Shown here: in pieces, positions 8,384 through 17,310 of the stretch
How positions within the stretch are numbered: the first letter of the stretch is position 1
Layout: each line of letters starts with the position of its first letter
Source of the DNA: Collinsella sp. AF02-46-1
GTDB taxonomy: Bacteria; Actinomycetota; Coriobacteriia; Coriobacteriales; Coriobacteriaceae
Direction of reading: 5' to 3'
NCBI RefSeq assembly: GCF_003465825.1
Contig: NZ_QSBV01000011.1
Location: 26,004-90,003 of the forward strand
DNA length: 64,000 nt
Translations under genes and position numbers: made by a program
Notes under the pieces: model-generated
The model's database searches: none
What the model saw: only the letters and a program-made list of their open reading frames with translations
What the model was told of the DNA's origin: nothing

Positions 8384-8500
8384 CGACGCTGCGAAGCCAT
8401 CTGGCGGGCAATCTGCCGCTCAGCTTCGACGGCATGACCAGAAGGTCAATGCCGTCTCGCTTCACGGCACCTTGCCTCGCCAGCTGGCTTCTCGCTGATG
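8384..8500. repeat. Structured repeat with GGCAATCTGCC / GGCATGACC / GGCACCTTGCC boxes, copy 1
   Basis: The inner boxes are GGCAATCTGCC, GGCATGACCAGAAGGTCAAT and CGGCACCTTGCC. They are enclosed by outer arms GAAGCCATCTGGCG and CGCCAGCTGGCTTC. Copy 2 at 10629-10745 has the same boxes but different, still complementary arms (AAACCCGCCAGAGCG). A third copy at 35430-35550 has two boxes in swapped order. The rest of the gap, 8500-8700, shows no gene. Confidence 0.75.
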
Positions 8501-8723
8501 TCTGAGTGACCTGTGGGGTTACCGCTGTTGTTGCGAAGATTTCTGATACGGCAAGCTGCTCCGATAACACGTTTGCTTGCTTGGCTTGAGTGCTTCGCTC
8601 TTGGCGGTCCCCGGCATTCTGCAGCTTTTCAATTGACGGCTCGCGTTTCTGTGAGGGGGCGCGGGCCGGTTTTCTATCAGCCCTATTGACTTGGCGGGCT
8701 GTCGTAAGAAAGGGAAGGCTCCT

Positions 8724-9605
8724 ATGGAGTTTGTTCTTGATAACGGCTTGATTCGTGTGGCGTTGAGCACGGCGGGCGGGTCGTTCACTTCTATTGCGGC
8801 CAACGGCCGTGAGTACCTGTGGCGGGGTGACCCGGCGGTCTGGTCGGGCCAGGCACCCATTTGCTTTCCGATTTGCGGCGGCCTTCGCGACGGTCACGCA
8901 ATGACCATGGGCGGCCGCGAGGTTAAGCTCGCCCGCCACGGCTTTGCGCGCAAACAGGAGTGGAAGCTCGAGGAACAGAGTGACAACATGGTTGCGCTGA
9001 GCCTAAGCTCTGCCGACCATGCCGAACTGCTCGAGCAGTACCCGTATCCGTTTAAGATCGTTGCTCGTTACACGATCGATTCGGAAAAGGTGGCCGTGTC
9101 GTACGAGGTGACCAATGAGGGCACCGAGGACATGCCGTTCTTTGTAGGCGGTCACCCCGGCTTTAAGTGCCCGCTCGACGAGGGCGAGTCCTATGACGAT
9201 TACGAGCTTCGTTTTGAGCAGCGTGAGGCCACCGAGCTCTGTACTGCCGTTCCCTCGACGGGCCTGATTGATGTTGAGCATCGCAGCAAGAACCCCATGA
9301 TCGGCCAGAACCTGCCGCTGACCCACGAACTCTTCGACTTCGCGGAGACCATCTTCGACGTGCTCGAGAGCCGTGTGGTTACGCTGACCAAGAAAACCGA
9401 GGACAAGGGCGTGCGCCTGACGTTCCCCGATATGCCGTACCTGATTGTGTGGAGCAAGCCCGAGGGCGATTTTGTGGCCGTGGAACCGTGGGGCGGCCTG
9501 TCTACCTGCTCCGATGAGGACGATATTCTGGAGCACAAGCGTGGCTGCCTGGTTGCCAAGCCGGGGGAGACCGTCACCCGCGGCTTTGAGATCGAGATCC
9601 TTTAA
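8724..9605 (+). CDS. lacX: Aldose 1-epimerase family protein, LacX-like
   Basis: This 293-residue protein belongs to the galactose mutarotase-like superfamily and resembles the LacX protein found at the end of lac operons in lactococci. Visible family segments are EYLWRGDPAVWSGQAPICFPICGGL near the N terminus, GGHPGFKCPL in the middle, and FVAVEPWGGLSTC near the C terminus. It probably interconverts anomers of a sugar or sugar phosphate of the lactose route; the substrate is not certain. I chose the ATG at 8724 because AAGGGAAGG lies just before it. An in-frame ATG at 8691 lacks such a site. Confidence 0.82.
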   Translation: MEFVLDNGLIRVALSTAGGSFTSIAANGREYLWRGDPAVWSGQAPICFPICGGLRDGHAMTMGGREVKLARHGFARKQEWKLEEQSDNMVALSLSSADHAELLEQYPYPFKIVARYTIDSEKVAVSYEVTNEGTEDMPFFVGGHPGFKCPLDEGESYDDYELRFEQREATELCTAVPSTGLIDVEHRSKNPMIGQNLPLTHELFDFAETIFDVLESRVVTLTKKTEDKGVRLTFPDMPYLIVWSKPEGDFVAVEPWGGLSTCSDEDDILEHKRGCLVAKPGETVTRGFEIEIL

Positions 9606-9658
9606 CGAGCTATCGTATGTTTGGGGTGGGTCATGCCGCCCCGGAACAGGAGTTCAAT

Positions 9659-10594
9659 ATGATTCTGACCGTTACCATGAACCCGTCGATTGATACGCGC
9701 TATCAGCTCGACAAGCTGGTCATTGACGACGTTAACCGTGTGACGCCCGAAAAGACCGCTGGCGGCAAGGGCCTCAACGTGAGCCGCGTGCTGCTGCAAC
9801 TGGGAGACGACGTGCTCGCGACTGGTCTGCTTGGCGGCCACATGGGTGCCTATATGGCCGAGCTTATGGATGCCGACGGCGTCAAGAACGACTTTGTGCC
9901 CATCGCCGGTGAAACGCGCATTTGCCTGAATATTCTGCACGAGGGTAATCAGACCGAGCTGCTGGAGAGCGGCCCGCAAATCGCCCCGGCCGAGCTCGAG
10001 GCCTTTACGGCCAAGTTCGCCGAGCTTGCAGCGAAGGCGGACGTCGTGACGCTTTCGGGCTCGCTGCCGCGTGGCGTCGATGCCGGCTACTATGCCGAGC
10101 TCGTCAAGATCGCCGAGGAGGCGGGCGCCAAGGTGCTGCTCGACACCTCGGGTGCATCGCTGGAGGCAGCGCTGGAGTCCGATGCCAAGCCCGAGCTCGT
10201 AAAGCCCAACCTGACCGAGATTAACGGCCTACTGGGTACGTCCTTTACGACCGATGATGTCGATGCCCTGCGCGAGGCGCTTGCCGCCGATGACCGTTTT
10301 GCCGGTATCCCCTGGGTTGTCGTTTCGATGGGCGCTGCCGGTTCGGTGGGCTTCCATGAGGGTCGCGCGTTCCGCGCCAAGACGCCCGCGATTGCGGCTG
10401 TGAACGCAACGGGTTCCGGCGACTCGACTATCGCCGGTTTTGCGCATGCCATTGCTGCTGGTGCCGACGACGTCACGGTGCTCAAGACCGCCAATACCTG
10501 CGGTAAGCTCAACGCCATGGATCCCAAGACCGGCCACCTGGTCATGGACCGCTGGGATGAAATCTTCAACAACGTTGTCGTGACTGAACTGTAG
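9659..10594 (+). CDS. lacC: Tagatose-6-phosphate kinase LacC (PfkB family)
   Basis: This 311-residue kinase phosphorylates tagatose 6-phosphate to tagatose 1,6-bisphosphate. It begins ILTVTMNPSIDTRYQ, carries the GGKGLNVSR sugar-binding segment, and has the PfkB anion-hole motif NATGSGDST with catalytic Asp255. Family relatives include 1-phosphofructokinase (FruK), but lacA, lacB and the aldolase nearby favour LacC. The ATG at 9659 follows ACAGGAG. It sits 53 bp behind the lacX-like gene, so the two are probably one transcript. Confidence 0.88.
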   Translation: MILTVTMNPSIDTRYQLDKLVIDDVNRVTPEKTAGGKGLNVSRVLLQLGDDVLATGLLGGHMGAYMAELMDADGVKNDFVPIAGETRICLNILHEGNQTELLESGPQIAPAELEAFTAKFAELAAKADVVTLSGSLPRGVDAGYYAELVKIAEEAGAKVLLDTSGASLEAALESDAKPELVKPNLTEINGLLGTSFTTDDVDALREALAADDRFAGIPWVVVSMGAAGSVGFHEGRAFRAKTPAIAAVNATGSGDSTIAGFAHAIAAGADDVTVLKTANTCGKLNAMDPKTGHLVMDRWDEIFNNVVVTEL

Positions 10595-10595
10595 A

Positions 10596-10745
10596 GTTAC
10601 GCGGTTTTACCAAACCGCGTAACCAGCCGACGCTGCAAACCCGCCAGAGCGGCAATCTGCCTTTCAACTGCGGCGGCATGACCAGAAGGTCAATGCCGCC
10701 TTGTTTCAAGGCACCTTGCTCGCTCTGGCGGGTTTTCGCTGTCGT
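10596..10745. repeat. GTTACGCGG palindrome plus structured repeat, copy 2
   Basis: The 28-bp palindrome (10596-10623) is followed by the box element. Arms AAACCCGCCAGAGCG (10637-10651) and their reverse complement (10721-10735) pair perfectly and enclose GGCAATCTGCC, GGCATGACCAGAAGGTCAAT and GGCACCTTGC. Confidence 0.75.
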
Positions 10746-10760
10746 TGCCAAAACATCGAC

Positions 10761-10817
10761 GTAGTCATTGGGGACGCTCTTTAATGACTGGTCGTTTAAG
10801 AACGTCCCCAATGGCTA
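10761..10817. repeat. 57-bp hairpin element GTAGTCATTGGGGACG...
   Basis: Arms GTAGTCATTGGGGACG and CGTCCCCAATGGCTAC pair around a loop containing GACTGGTCGTTTAAG. A second copy of the same length is at 46144-46200. It lies between the convergent lacC and galT genes. Confidence 0.7.
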
Positions 10818-10833
10818 CACTCAAAAACGGCGC

Positions 10834-10862
10834 CCGTCGGCGATGTTGCCGGCGGGCGCCGT
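10834..10862. terminator. Hairpin between lacC and galT
   Basis: CGGCGCCCG...CGGGCGCCG pairs in the gap before the galT stop and can serve as a terminator for convergent transcription. The T-run is modest (GTTGTCTT on the plus strand, TTTTTGAGTG on the minus strand). Confidence 0.6.
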
Positions 10863-10909
10863 TGTCTTGAAGACGAAATGATCCGTTTTCCTTCGTCCCC
10901 AGGGGATCA

Positions 10910-12538
10910 TTACAGTGAGTCGATAAAGCGCTGCTGGGCGGCGCGTCCGGCCTCGTCCCACTTAAAGACGCCGGCGTTGTCGAGCACGTGACCAAACACC
11001 ACGCCAACCTCCTCGTGCAGGATGTCGATGGCGTTATCTGCCGCAAGCTCGTCGGCGCGGCGGGCATAGACGTCCTCGGCCCATGCGGCATGGCTGCGGC
11101 AAAGGTCGTCGCCCTCGAGCGCACTGGCAAGGTCGTAGCTGGTATCGGCTTTGGCTGCCAGCAGGTGCTCGCGGACAGCGCCGAGCTCGGGAACCAGGCG
11201 CGGCGGAAGAATAGCCAGGCCCATGACCTCGATCAGGCCGATGTTCTCCTTCTTAATGTGGTGATACTCGGCATGCGGGTGGAAAACGCCCAGCGGATGC
11301 TCGTCGGTCGTGATATTGCAGCGAAGCGCCAGGTAGGCCTCGTAAATCTCGCCGCCGGCGTTGCCGCGGGAGTCGACGCGGCGGATGACGGGCGTCACGG
11401 TGTTGTGCGCTACGCCGTCGGCCGTGTGCGCGATAACGCCCACAGACTCGTCGGTCCACTCGCGCCAGGCGAGGATAATCTTCTCGGCAGCGTCGAGCAG
11501 CTGAGCGCGGTCATGCGAGCGCAGGCGCAGCACCGAGAGCGGCCACTGCAGCACAGTGCCGGTGACCTGGTCAAAACCGGGCACGCTAAACTGCGAGACC
11601 TCGGCGGCATGCATCATGGGGAACTCGTGCGCGCCGCCCTGGAAGTGGTCGTGCGACAGAATCGAGCCGCCCACGATAGGCAGGTCGGCGTTGGAGCCGA
11701 TGAAGTAATGCGGGAACAGGTCCACAAAGTCGAGCAGGCAGGTCAGGCCCTTGCGGTCGACGTGCATCGGACGATGCTCGGAGCTCATGGCAATGCAATG
11801 CTCGTTAAAGTACGCGTACGGGCTGTACTGGAAACCCCAGCGCTCGCCGTTGAGCTGGATGGGGATAATGCGCAGGTTTTGGCGAGCGGGGTGAGCGCCG
11901 CCGTCGGCTGCAGCGGAGCGTCCGGGATAGCCCTCGTTTTCGATGCAGAGCTGGCAAGCGGGATACTTCTCGCCCGTGTTCTTGGCGGCACCTGCCGCGG
12001 CGATATCGCGCGGGTCCTTCTCAGGCTTGGAGAGGTTGATGGTGATCTCAAGATCGCCCCAGTTGGTGGGGGTGCTCCATTTGATGTTGCGCGCGATGGC
12101 GGCGCGGCGCACGTAGCCGGCGTCGCAGCACAGGCCGTAGAACCAGTCGGTTGCGGCGCGGGGCTCGTTGACGCCCATACGTCCGTTGAACTCCTCGTTT
12201 ACAACCGAAGGCCTCGGCATGAGCGCACCCATGATGCGCATGGCGATGCGGTCGCGGCCTGACGCCGTGTCCTCGGCGGCACCGTTGGTAACGGCGGCCT
12301 CGGAAAGCGCGGCAAGCGTGCCTTCAAGATCAAAGTCGGGCAAGGTATTGGGGTGCAAGAGCGAGAGTTTCTCAACCCGGAGCGCCCAGGCCATATCGAG
12401 CGCGGGACCCGTAGCGCCGATGCACTCCAGAATGGTGTTGTATGCCCAGATCCGGTCGTCCTGGCCGATCATCGATCGGTGGATGGCGTACTCGATCAGG
12501 TTCTGCGCGGCCTCTCGCACGTCAGTCATTACAGCCAT
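10910..12538 (-). CDS. galT: Galactose-1-phosphate uridylyltransferase, type 2 (GalT)
   Basis: This 542-residue Leloir enzyme exchanges UMP between UDP-glucose and galactose 1-phosphate. The size (about 500) and segments such as NEHCIAMSSEHRPM, PIVGGSILSHDHFQGG and TPVIRRVDSRGNAGGEIYEAYLALR are those of the GalT2 family of Firmicutes and Actinobacteria, not the shorter E. coli type. The likely nucleotidyl-transfer histidine is in SHDHFQGG. Its ATG (12538) overlaps the galK end by 10 bp and has AAGGGGG ten bases upstream. A second ATG three codons in forms a TAATG overlap with the galK stop, so translation is probably coupled. No galE is in the window. Confidence 0.92.
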   Translation of the reverse strand: MAVMTDVREAAQNLIEYAIHRSMIGQDDRIWAYNTILECIGATGPALDMAWALRVEKLSLLHPNTLPDFDLEGTLAALSEAAVTNGAAEDTASGRDRIAMRIMGALMPRPSVVNEEFNGRMGVNEPRAATDWFYGLCCDAGYVRRAAIARNIKWSTPTNWGDLEITINLSKPEKDPRDIAAAGAAKNTGEKYPACQLCIENEGYPGRSAAADGGAHPARQNLRIIPIQLNGERWGFQYSPYAYFNEHCIAMSSEHRPMHVDRKGLTCLLDFVDLFPHYFIGSNADLPIVGGSILSHDHFQGGAHEFPMMHAAEVSQFSVPGFDQVTGTVLQWPLSVLRLRSHDRAQLLDAAEKIILAWREWTDESVGVIAHTADGVAHNTVTPVIRRVDSRGNAGGEIYEAYLALRCNITTDEHPLGVFHPHAEYHHIKKENIGLIEVMGLAILPPRLVPELGAVREHLLAAKADTSYDLASALEGDDLCRSHAAWAEDVYARRADELAADNAIDILHEEVGVVFGHVLDNAGVFKWDEAGRAAQQRFIDSL

Positions 12539-13734
12539 GCCGCGTAAGCCCCCTTGTCAGAGATGGCGTAGTGACGGGCAGAGCCCTCGCCCAGCCAGCC
12601 GTTCATCTTGGCAATGAAGGTGTCGACCAGATCGAGCGGCACGAAGGCCTGGATGGTGCCACCAAAGCCGCCACCGTGAATGCGAACGGCGCCGCGGCCG
12701 TCGAGCACGTGCTCGGCCAGCGCCAAGGCATACATGGAAGGCTGTTCAGATCCCAGCTTGGCAACGACATTCTGCAGGTACATGGCAGAGCTGGCGCCGG
12801 ACTCGCGCGTCAGGACCAGGAACTGGTCAATGTCGCCGGCGTTGAGCACTGCCCAGCGCTTGTCGACCAGGCCGTTCTCGTACCAGTAGTGAACGGCGCG
12901 CAGGCAGGCGCGGTCGCCCAGCTTGGCGCGCAGCTCGGGGAGTTTAGCGTCAAAGTCGGCAACGTCGACCTCGCACAGGCGTGCCTTGCCAAACTCGGCG
13001 GCGACGTCCTGCATCTCGCGCGGAACGGCGGCGTAGTCGTCGGTAGCTGCCACATGGTCGGCGCCAACCTTAACGAGCACAAGCGCATAACCGTGATCCT
13101 CAAAGTTGAGCTCGAGCTTTTGGGTCTTAGGCTGGGCCTGGTCCTCAAAGTCCATGTAGGCAAGGCCGCCCAGGCACACAGCGGCCTGGTCCATCAGACC
13201 GCAGGGCTTGCCGTAGTAGTTGTTCTCGGTGCGCTGACTCATCTGGGCGAGCGTGACGGGCTCAATGGCGGGCGCGCCCCAGAGTGCCTCCATGGCACGA
13301 CCGTACGCGGCCTCGACGGCGGCAGAGCTGGAAAGGCCGCCACCCGAGGGGACGGAGCAGGTGAAGGCGAAGTCGAAGCCCTGGGGCTCAACACCAAGCG
13401 CTGCGACCTCGTGGGCCATACCGCGCACGAGGCTTGCGGACGTGCCCTTCTCGGACTCCTGAACATTCAGCGTGTCGAGCACGATCTCAAACATGGGATA
13501 GCCCTCGTCGGCAACGCGGACCTTGTTGGAATCGGTTGCCACGGCGATGCCGTCAACGGCGACATCGAGCGAGCCGGCGATAACGTGGCCGCCCTCGTGG
13601 TCGGTGTGGTTGCCGCTGATCTCGGAGCGGCCGGGCGCGTGCACATAGAGCACCTGGCGATCGCCGATGGGGCCAAACTCCTCCTCAAACAGCTTGGTGA
13701 GCGTGGCGAGTGTCTTTTCGTCGGGGGTGGTCAT
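12529..13734 (-). CDS. galK: Galactokinase GalK (GHMP kinase)
   Basis: This 401-residue enzyme makes galactose 1-phosphate from galactose and ATP. It shows the galactokinase signature GRSEISGNHTDHEGG, the ATP loop CSVPSGGGLSSSAAVEAA and the C-terminal GHMP motif GGGFGGTIQAF. The start at 13734 is supported by GGAAAGGA just upstream. An upstream in-frame ATG at 13806 would place coding sequence over the operator and is rejected. It heads a galK-galT transcript divergent from a LacI-type gene, with inverted operator copies in its promoter region. Confidence 0.93.
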   Translation of the reverse strand: MTTPDEKTLATLTKLFEEEFGPIGDRQVLYVHAPGRSEISGNHTDHEGGHVIAGSLDVAVDGIAVATDSNKVRVADEGYPMFEIVLDTLNVQESEKGTSASLVRGMAHEVAALGVEPQGFDFAFTCSVPSGGGLSSSAAVEAAYGRAMEALWGAPAIEPVTLAQMSQRTENNYYGKPCGLMDQAAVCLGGLAYMDFEDQAQPKTQKLELNFEDHGYALVLVKVGADHVAATDDYAAVPREMQDVAAEFGKARLCEVDVADFDAKLPELRAKLGDRACLRAVHYWYENGLVDKRWAVLNAGDIDQFLVLTRESGASSAMYLQNVVAKLGSEQPSMYALALAEHVLDGRGAVRIHGGGFGGTIQAFVPLDLVDTFIAKMNGWLGEGSARHYAISDKGAYAAWL

Positions 13735-13778
13735 GAGGGTCCTTTCCTTGGCGCATACTGACGAGTTTTCCGTCGTAG

Positions 13779-13980
13779 TGAGTACGTTAACAATCTGAAG
13801 CGGCATAAACTCAGCATCTACGATGCCGCACGTTACGGGCTATGTTAACGTACTCATAACACAACACTTATCACTTTTTGAGAATCTGGTAATCGGTAGA
13901 AATTCAGCCGTGAACGGTACTGCCGTATGGACTTATAAAGCAGAAGAGGCGCTGATAGAAAAAGTAGAGTACGTTAACAT
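13779..13980. promoter_or_regulatory. Three LacI-type operators between galK and its regulator
   Basis: TGAGTACGTTAACA (13779-13792) and its exact inverse TGTTAACGTACTCA (13843-13856) are 64 bp apart on the galK side. A third, GAGTACGTTAACAT (13967-13980), lies on the regulator side. The core ACGTTAACA is shared with the lacE sites, but the flank differs (GTAC here, GCC there), which suggests paralogous repressors with distinct specificity. CCGTGAACGG is at 13908-13917 in the same 338-bp gap. Confidence 0.72.
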
Positions 13981-14072
13981 GCGTCCGACGATAGCGGGCA
14001 TCGGTGCGGGGCGTATTTCCGCCCGGTCCGACATTCACGCTATTTAGATCTCGCAAGAGCGAAGGTGATTTT

Positions 14073-15104
14073 GTGGCAAGGCGCCCTTCCAACGATACAG
14101 GTATGCGTCCGGTTTCCATGGCCGACGTCGCCCGCGCTGCCGGCGTTTCGCAGCAGACGGTCTCGCGCGTTGCCAACGGCCTTCCTAACGTCAACGAGCA
14201 GACGCGCCAGCGCGTGCAAGCCGCTATGCAAGAGCTCGGCTTCCGTCCGAGTTATGCCGGTCGTTCGCTGCGCGATGGTCGTTACCATTCGGTCGGCCTG
14301 TGTGTCAACGATGTCACCAAGTTTGGCAACCTGACGATGATCGACGGCATTGCCAGCGCGGCCCGCGAGCACGGCTGCGCCATCACGCTGGTCGAGATGT
14401 CCAAGACCGAGGAGTTTTCGCTTGCCGAGGCCACGCGTCGTATGGCCGCGCTGCCCGTGGACGGTATCATCATCGGCATGAGTCGCATGGCGCCCGATTT
14501 CGAGACGTTCGATCCGTTGCCGGGCATTGGAACGGTCATCGTTACCATGTACGCGCATCCGCGCGTGACCACGGTCGATTCCGACCATTACGGCTGCTCG
14601 CTATTGCTTATGGATCACCTGTTTGAGCTGGGGCACGAGCAGATTCGTTATATCGGCGGCCCGTCGTTCTCGGTCGACGAGCAATTTCGTCGCGCCGGCT
14701 GGCAGGATGCACTCGAGCGTAAACACATTAAGCCGCAGGCACCACTCGAGGGCGACTGGTCTGCCAACAGCGGCTACGAGGCCGCTCGGTACTTGGCTGA
14801 GCACGACCGCACCATGACGGCGATTTACGCGGCAAACGACCAGATGGCAAACGGCGCCATTGCCGCGCTGCGCGATAGCGGCTTGCGCGTGCCCGAGGAC
14901 GTGAGCGTGGTGGGCGTCGATGACTCGCTCGACGACTTTGTCGCACATAACGAGCTCACGACCGTTCGATTCGATCTGCATCAGCGCGGGCGCGAGGTGT
15001 TCGAGCGCGCAGTTCCCAAGGCGGGGGCATCGGACAAAACCGTCGCCATTCGTATTCCCGGTCAGCTCATCGTTCGACACACCACGGCAGCGCCGCGCGC
15101 ATAG
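14073..15104 (+). CDS. LacI-family regulator of galKT (GalR-like)
   Basis: This 343-residue repressor has the LacI helix-turn-helix (SMADVARAAGVSQQTVSRVA), hinge FRPSYAGRSLRDG, and a sugar-binding domain ending SVVGVDDSLDDF. I chose the GTG at 14073 because GAAGGTG precedes it and the protein then starts with a short basic leader as in its paralogue. A longer frame from 14004 lacks a ribosome binding site. It is divergent from galK with three operator-like palindromes between, so it very likely controls galK-galT and itself. The paralogue is at 3997. Confidence 0.88.
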   Translation: MARRPSNDTGMRPVSMADVARAAGVSQQTVSRVANGLPNVNEQTRQRVQAAMQELGFRPSYAGRSLRDGRYHSVGLCVNDVTKFGNLTMIDGIASAAREHGCAITLVEMSKTEEFSLAEATRRMAALPVDGIIIGMSRMAPDFETFDPLPGIGTVIVTMYAHPRVTTVDSDHYGCSLLLMDHLFELGHEQIRYIGGPSFSVDEQFRRAGWQDALERKHIKPQAPLEGDWSANSGYEAARYLAEHDRTMTAIYAANDQMANGAIAALRDSGLRVPEDVSVVGVDDSLDDFVAHNELTTVRFDLHQRGREVFERAVPKAGASDKTVAIRIPGQLIVRHTTAAPRA

Positions 15105-15233
15105 TTTTCGCAGGTCAACGGCTCGGCGTTGCATATCAATAACAATCGGTAAGGATGCCGGCAGATAGCCGTGACTATGAAGGCGAGTGCTATGATAGAC
15201 GGGTTCATTTGTCTATCTAGGAGGCTTTGCCTG

Positions 15234-16394
15234 ATGGAGATCACCAAGGATATCCGCTACATTGGCGTTGACGATCATGACATCGACCTGTTCGAGGGCC
15301 AGTACGACGTGTCCGAGAACGGTATGGCATACAACAGCTACGTTATCTTGGGCGAGAAGATCGCTGTCGCCGATTCGGTCGATGGCGGATTTGTCGACGA
15401 GTGGCTCGGCAACCTCGAGACCGTACTCGACGGCCGCACGCCCGACTACCTGGTCATCCATCACATGGAGCCCGATCACTCCGCCGGCATCGCCGCCTTT
15501 ATGGAGCGCTATCCCCAGGCGCAGATTGTGGCAAGCATGGGCGCCTTCCGCATGATGGTCAACTACTTTGGCACCGACTTCCCCGAGCGCAAGATGGTTG
15601 TCAAAGAGGGCGACGTGCTTGATCTGGGTGGCCACAGCCTGACCTTTGTCGGCGCCCCCAACGTTCACTGGCCCGAGGTACTCTTCTCCTACGAGGCTAC
15701 CGACAAGGTGCTCTTTAGTGCCGACGGCTTTGGCAAGTTTGGCGCCAACGACATCGAGGATCCGGAAGGGTGGGCCTGCGAGGCGCGCCGTTACTACTTT
15801 GGCATCGTGGGCAAGTTCGGCAAGTTTGTGCAGGCCGTGCTCAAGAAGGCCGCCGACCTGGACATCCAGATCATCTGCCCGCTTCACGGCCCCGTGCTGA
15901 CCGAGAACCTTGGCTATTACCTTGACACCTACAACACTTGGTCGAGCTATCAGCCCGAGGACGAGGGCATCACCATTGCCTACGCGAGCGTCTACGGCCA
16001 TCTGAAGGCTGCCGTTGAGGAGCTTGCATCTGCGCTCGAGGCCCGCGGCCAGAAGGTTTCCGTCTTTGACCTGGCTCGCGACGACATGGCCGAGGCCGTT
16101 GAGGATGCGTTCCGCTATGACCGTCTGGTACTCGCTTCCATCACCTATCAGGGCGAGATCTTCCCGTTCATGAGCACCTTTATCCATACGCTTGCCGAGC
16201 ATGCCTACCAGAACCGTACGGTGGCGCTCGTCGAGGGCGGCTCCTGGGCGCCCGCAGCTGCCAAGATTATGACCAAGGAGCTCGAGGGTATGAAGGACAT
16301 CACCCTGACGCAGAACAAGGTGACCGTCCTGGGTTCGCTCAACGACGCCTCGCGCGCTCAGATCGAGGCCCTCGCTGACGAGCTCTCCAAGTAG
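15234..16394 (+). CDS. fprA: Flavodiiron protein (A-type flavoprotein), FprA
   Basis: This 386-residue cytoplasmic enzyme reduces oxygen or nitric oxide to protect an anaerobe. The N-terminal metallo-beta-lactamase-like domain carries the diiron ligands in HHMEPDHSAG (H-x-E-x-D-H), HWPE, SADGFGKFG and PLHGPV. The C-terminal flavodoxin-like domain (from about residue 250) begins IAYASVYGHLKAA, where the usual FMN loop reads YGHLK. No rubredoxin domain is fused. The start at 15234 has a perfect AGGAGG upstream. It is a single gene between the gal regulator and a terminator. Confidence 0.93.
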   Translation: MEITKDIRYIGVDDHDIDLFEGQYDVSENGMAYNSYVILGEKIAVADSVDGGFVDEWLGNLETVLDGRTPDYLVIHHMEPDHSAGIAAFMERYPQAQIVASMGAFRMMVNYFGTDFPERKMVVKEGDVLDLGGHSLTFVGAPNVHWPEVLFSYEATDKVLFSADGFGKFGANDIEDPEGWACEARRYYFGIVGKFGKFVQAVLKKAADLDIQIICPLHGPVLTENLGYYLDTYNTWSSYQPEDEGITIAYASVYGHLKAAVEELASALEARGQKVSVFDLARDDMAEAVEDAFRYDRLVLASITYQGEIFPFMSTFIHTLAEHAYQNRTVALVEGGSWAPAAAKIMTKELEGMKDITLTQNKVTVLGSLNDASRAQIEALADELSK

Positions 16395-16417
16395 CGATAC
16401 GTTCACGTTTAACGCTC

Positions 16418-16460
16418 AAACCACCACAAAGGGGACGGTGAACCTTTGTGGTGGTTTTTG
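16418..16460. terminator. Terminator between fprA and the DeoR gene
   Basis: AAACCACCACAAAGG (16418-16432) pairs with CCTTTGTGGTGGTTT (16443-16457), followed by TTTG. It lies between convergent genes and can serve both. A similar CCACCACAATGGG hairpin follows the MATE gene at 42252. Confidence 0.88.
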
Positions 16461-16461
16461 T

Positions 16462-17265
16462 TTACGCGCCGGCGATGAGGAGATTTGGGCGGGCGTTGTC
16501 GACGATCTCGGCGATTGAGGTGGCGACGGCGTGATCGGGGTCACGGTCCATCACGATGGCGTTGACGTCGGTCAGCTCGGCAAAGCGGTACATGCCCCGT
16601 CCGTTGACCTTGCTGGCGTCCATGAGGGCGATACTTTGGCGGGCGGCGCCAATCATGGCCGCTTTGGTCTCGGCCATCTGGGGAAAGTCGGTGGTAAAGC
16701 CGCAGCCGGGAACGAAAGCGCCAGGGCACATGACGGCAAGATCGGCGTGGACCATTTGGAGCGCCTGCATGGTAAGTGGGCCGTACAGATAGCGATGGCC
16801 TTTGCGCAGTGCCCCTCCCAGCATGACGACATCAACCGAGGGCATGCTTTCGTCGATGTAATCGGCAATGGTGATGTCGGCCGTGATGACGGTGATGCCG
16901 TCGCGCTGATCGAGGAGCCGGACAAACTCGAGTGCCGTGGTGCCCGAGTCGACGAGCAGGGTGTCACCGTTGCCGACGAGTTCAATGGCACTTTGTGCGA
17001 TAGCCTGCTTGGCGGCGACATTGATGTTTATGCGGCGATCTTGCGTGGAGACAGTTAGGCGTTTGTGGAGCGACACGGCGCCGCCATGCGTGCGACGCAG
17101 CTTGCCGGATTCGGCGAGCGCGTCCAGGTCGGCGCGGGCGGTGACGGAGGATACGCCAAAGGTTTGGGCGATGTCTGCCACCTGAACGGAGGCGTTATGC
17201 TCGAGCATTTCCATGATGGCGGCGCGCCGCTCGTCGGCGAATGCTCGAGTTGTTACGTGGGCCAT
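16462..17265 (-). CDS. DeoR/GlpR-family transcriptional regulator
   Basis: This 267-residue repressor has an N-terminal DeoR helix-turn-helix (RRAAIMEMLEHNASVQVADIAQTFGVSSVTARADLDAL), the following RTHGGAV segment, and the C-terminal sugar-phosphate sensor domain with LVDSGTTALEFVRLL and a GGALRKGHRYLYGPL segment. The ATG at 17265 has GGAG upstream; a longer frame from 17313 is less likely. It is divergent from the tagatose-bisphosphate aldolase gene. In lactococci and staphylococci the LacR repressor of the tagatose route is of this family, so a LacR-like role is plausible. Its C terminus is close to the stop of fprA, with a terminator between. Confidence 0.88.
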   Translation of the reverse strand: MAHVTTRAFADERRAAIMEMLEHNASVQVADIAQTFGVSSVTARADLDALAESGKLRRTHGGAVSLHKRLTVSTQDRRININVAAKQAIAQSAIELVGNGDTLLVDSGTTALEFVRLLDQRDGITVITADITIADYIDESMPSVDVVMLGGALRKGHRYLYGPLTMQALQMVHADLAVMCPGAFVPGCGFTTDFPQMAETKAAMIGAARQSIALMDASKVNGRGMYRFAELTDVNAIVMDRDPDHAVATSIAEIVDNARPNLLIAGA

Positions 17266-17310
17266 AGCTGCTCCATCCGCGTCTGAAATTTGCAGGAATT
17301 GTGTTGAGTC

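Noticed and set aside
13735..13806. Longer N terminus of galactokinase
   Set aside because: It would overlap the LacI-type operator and has no ribosome binding site.
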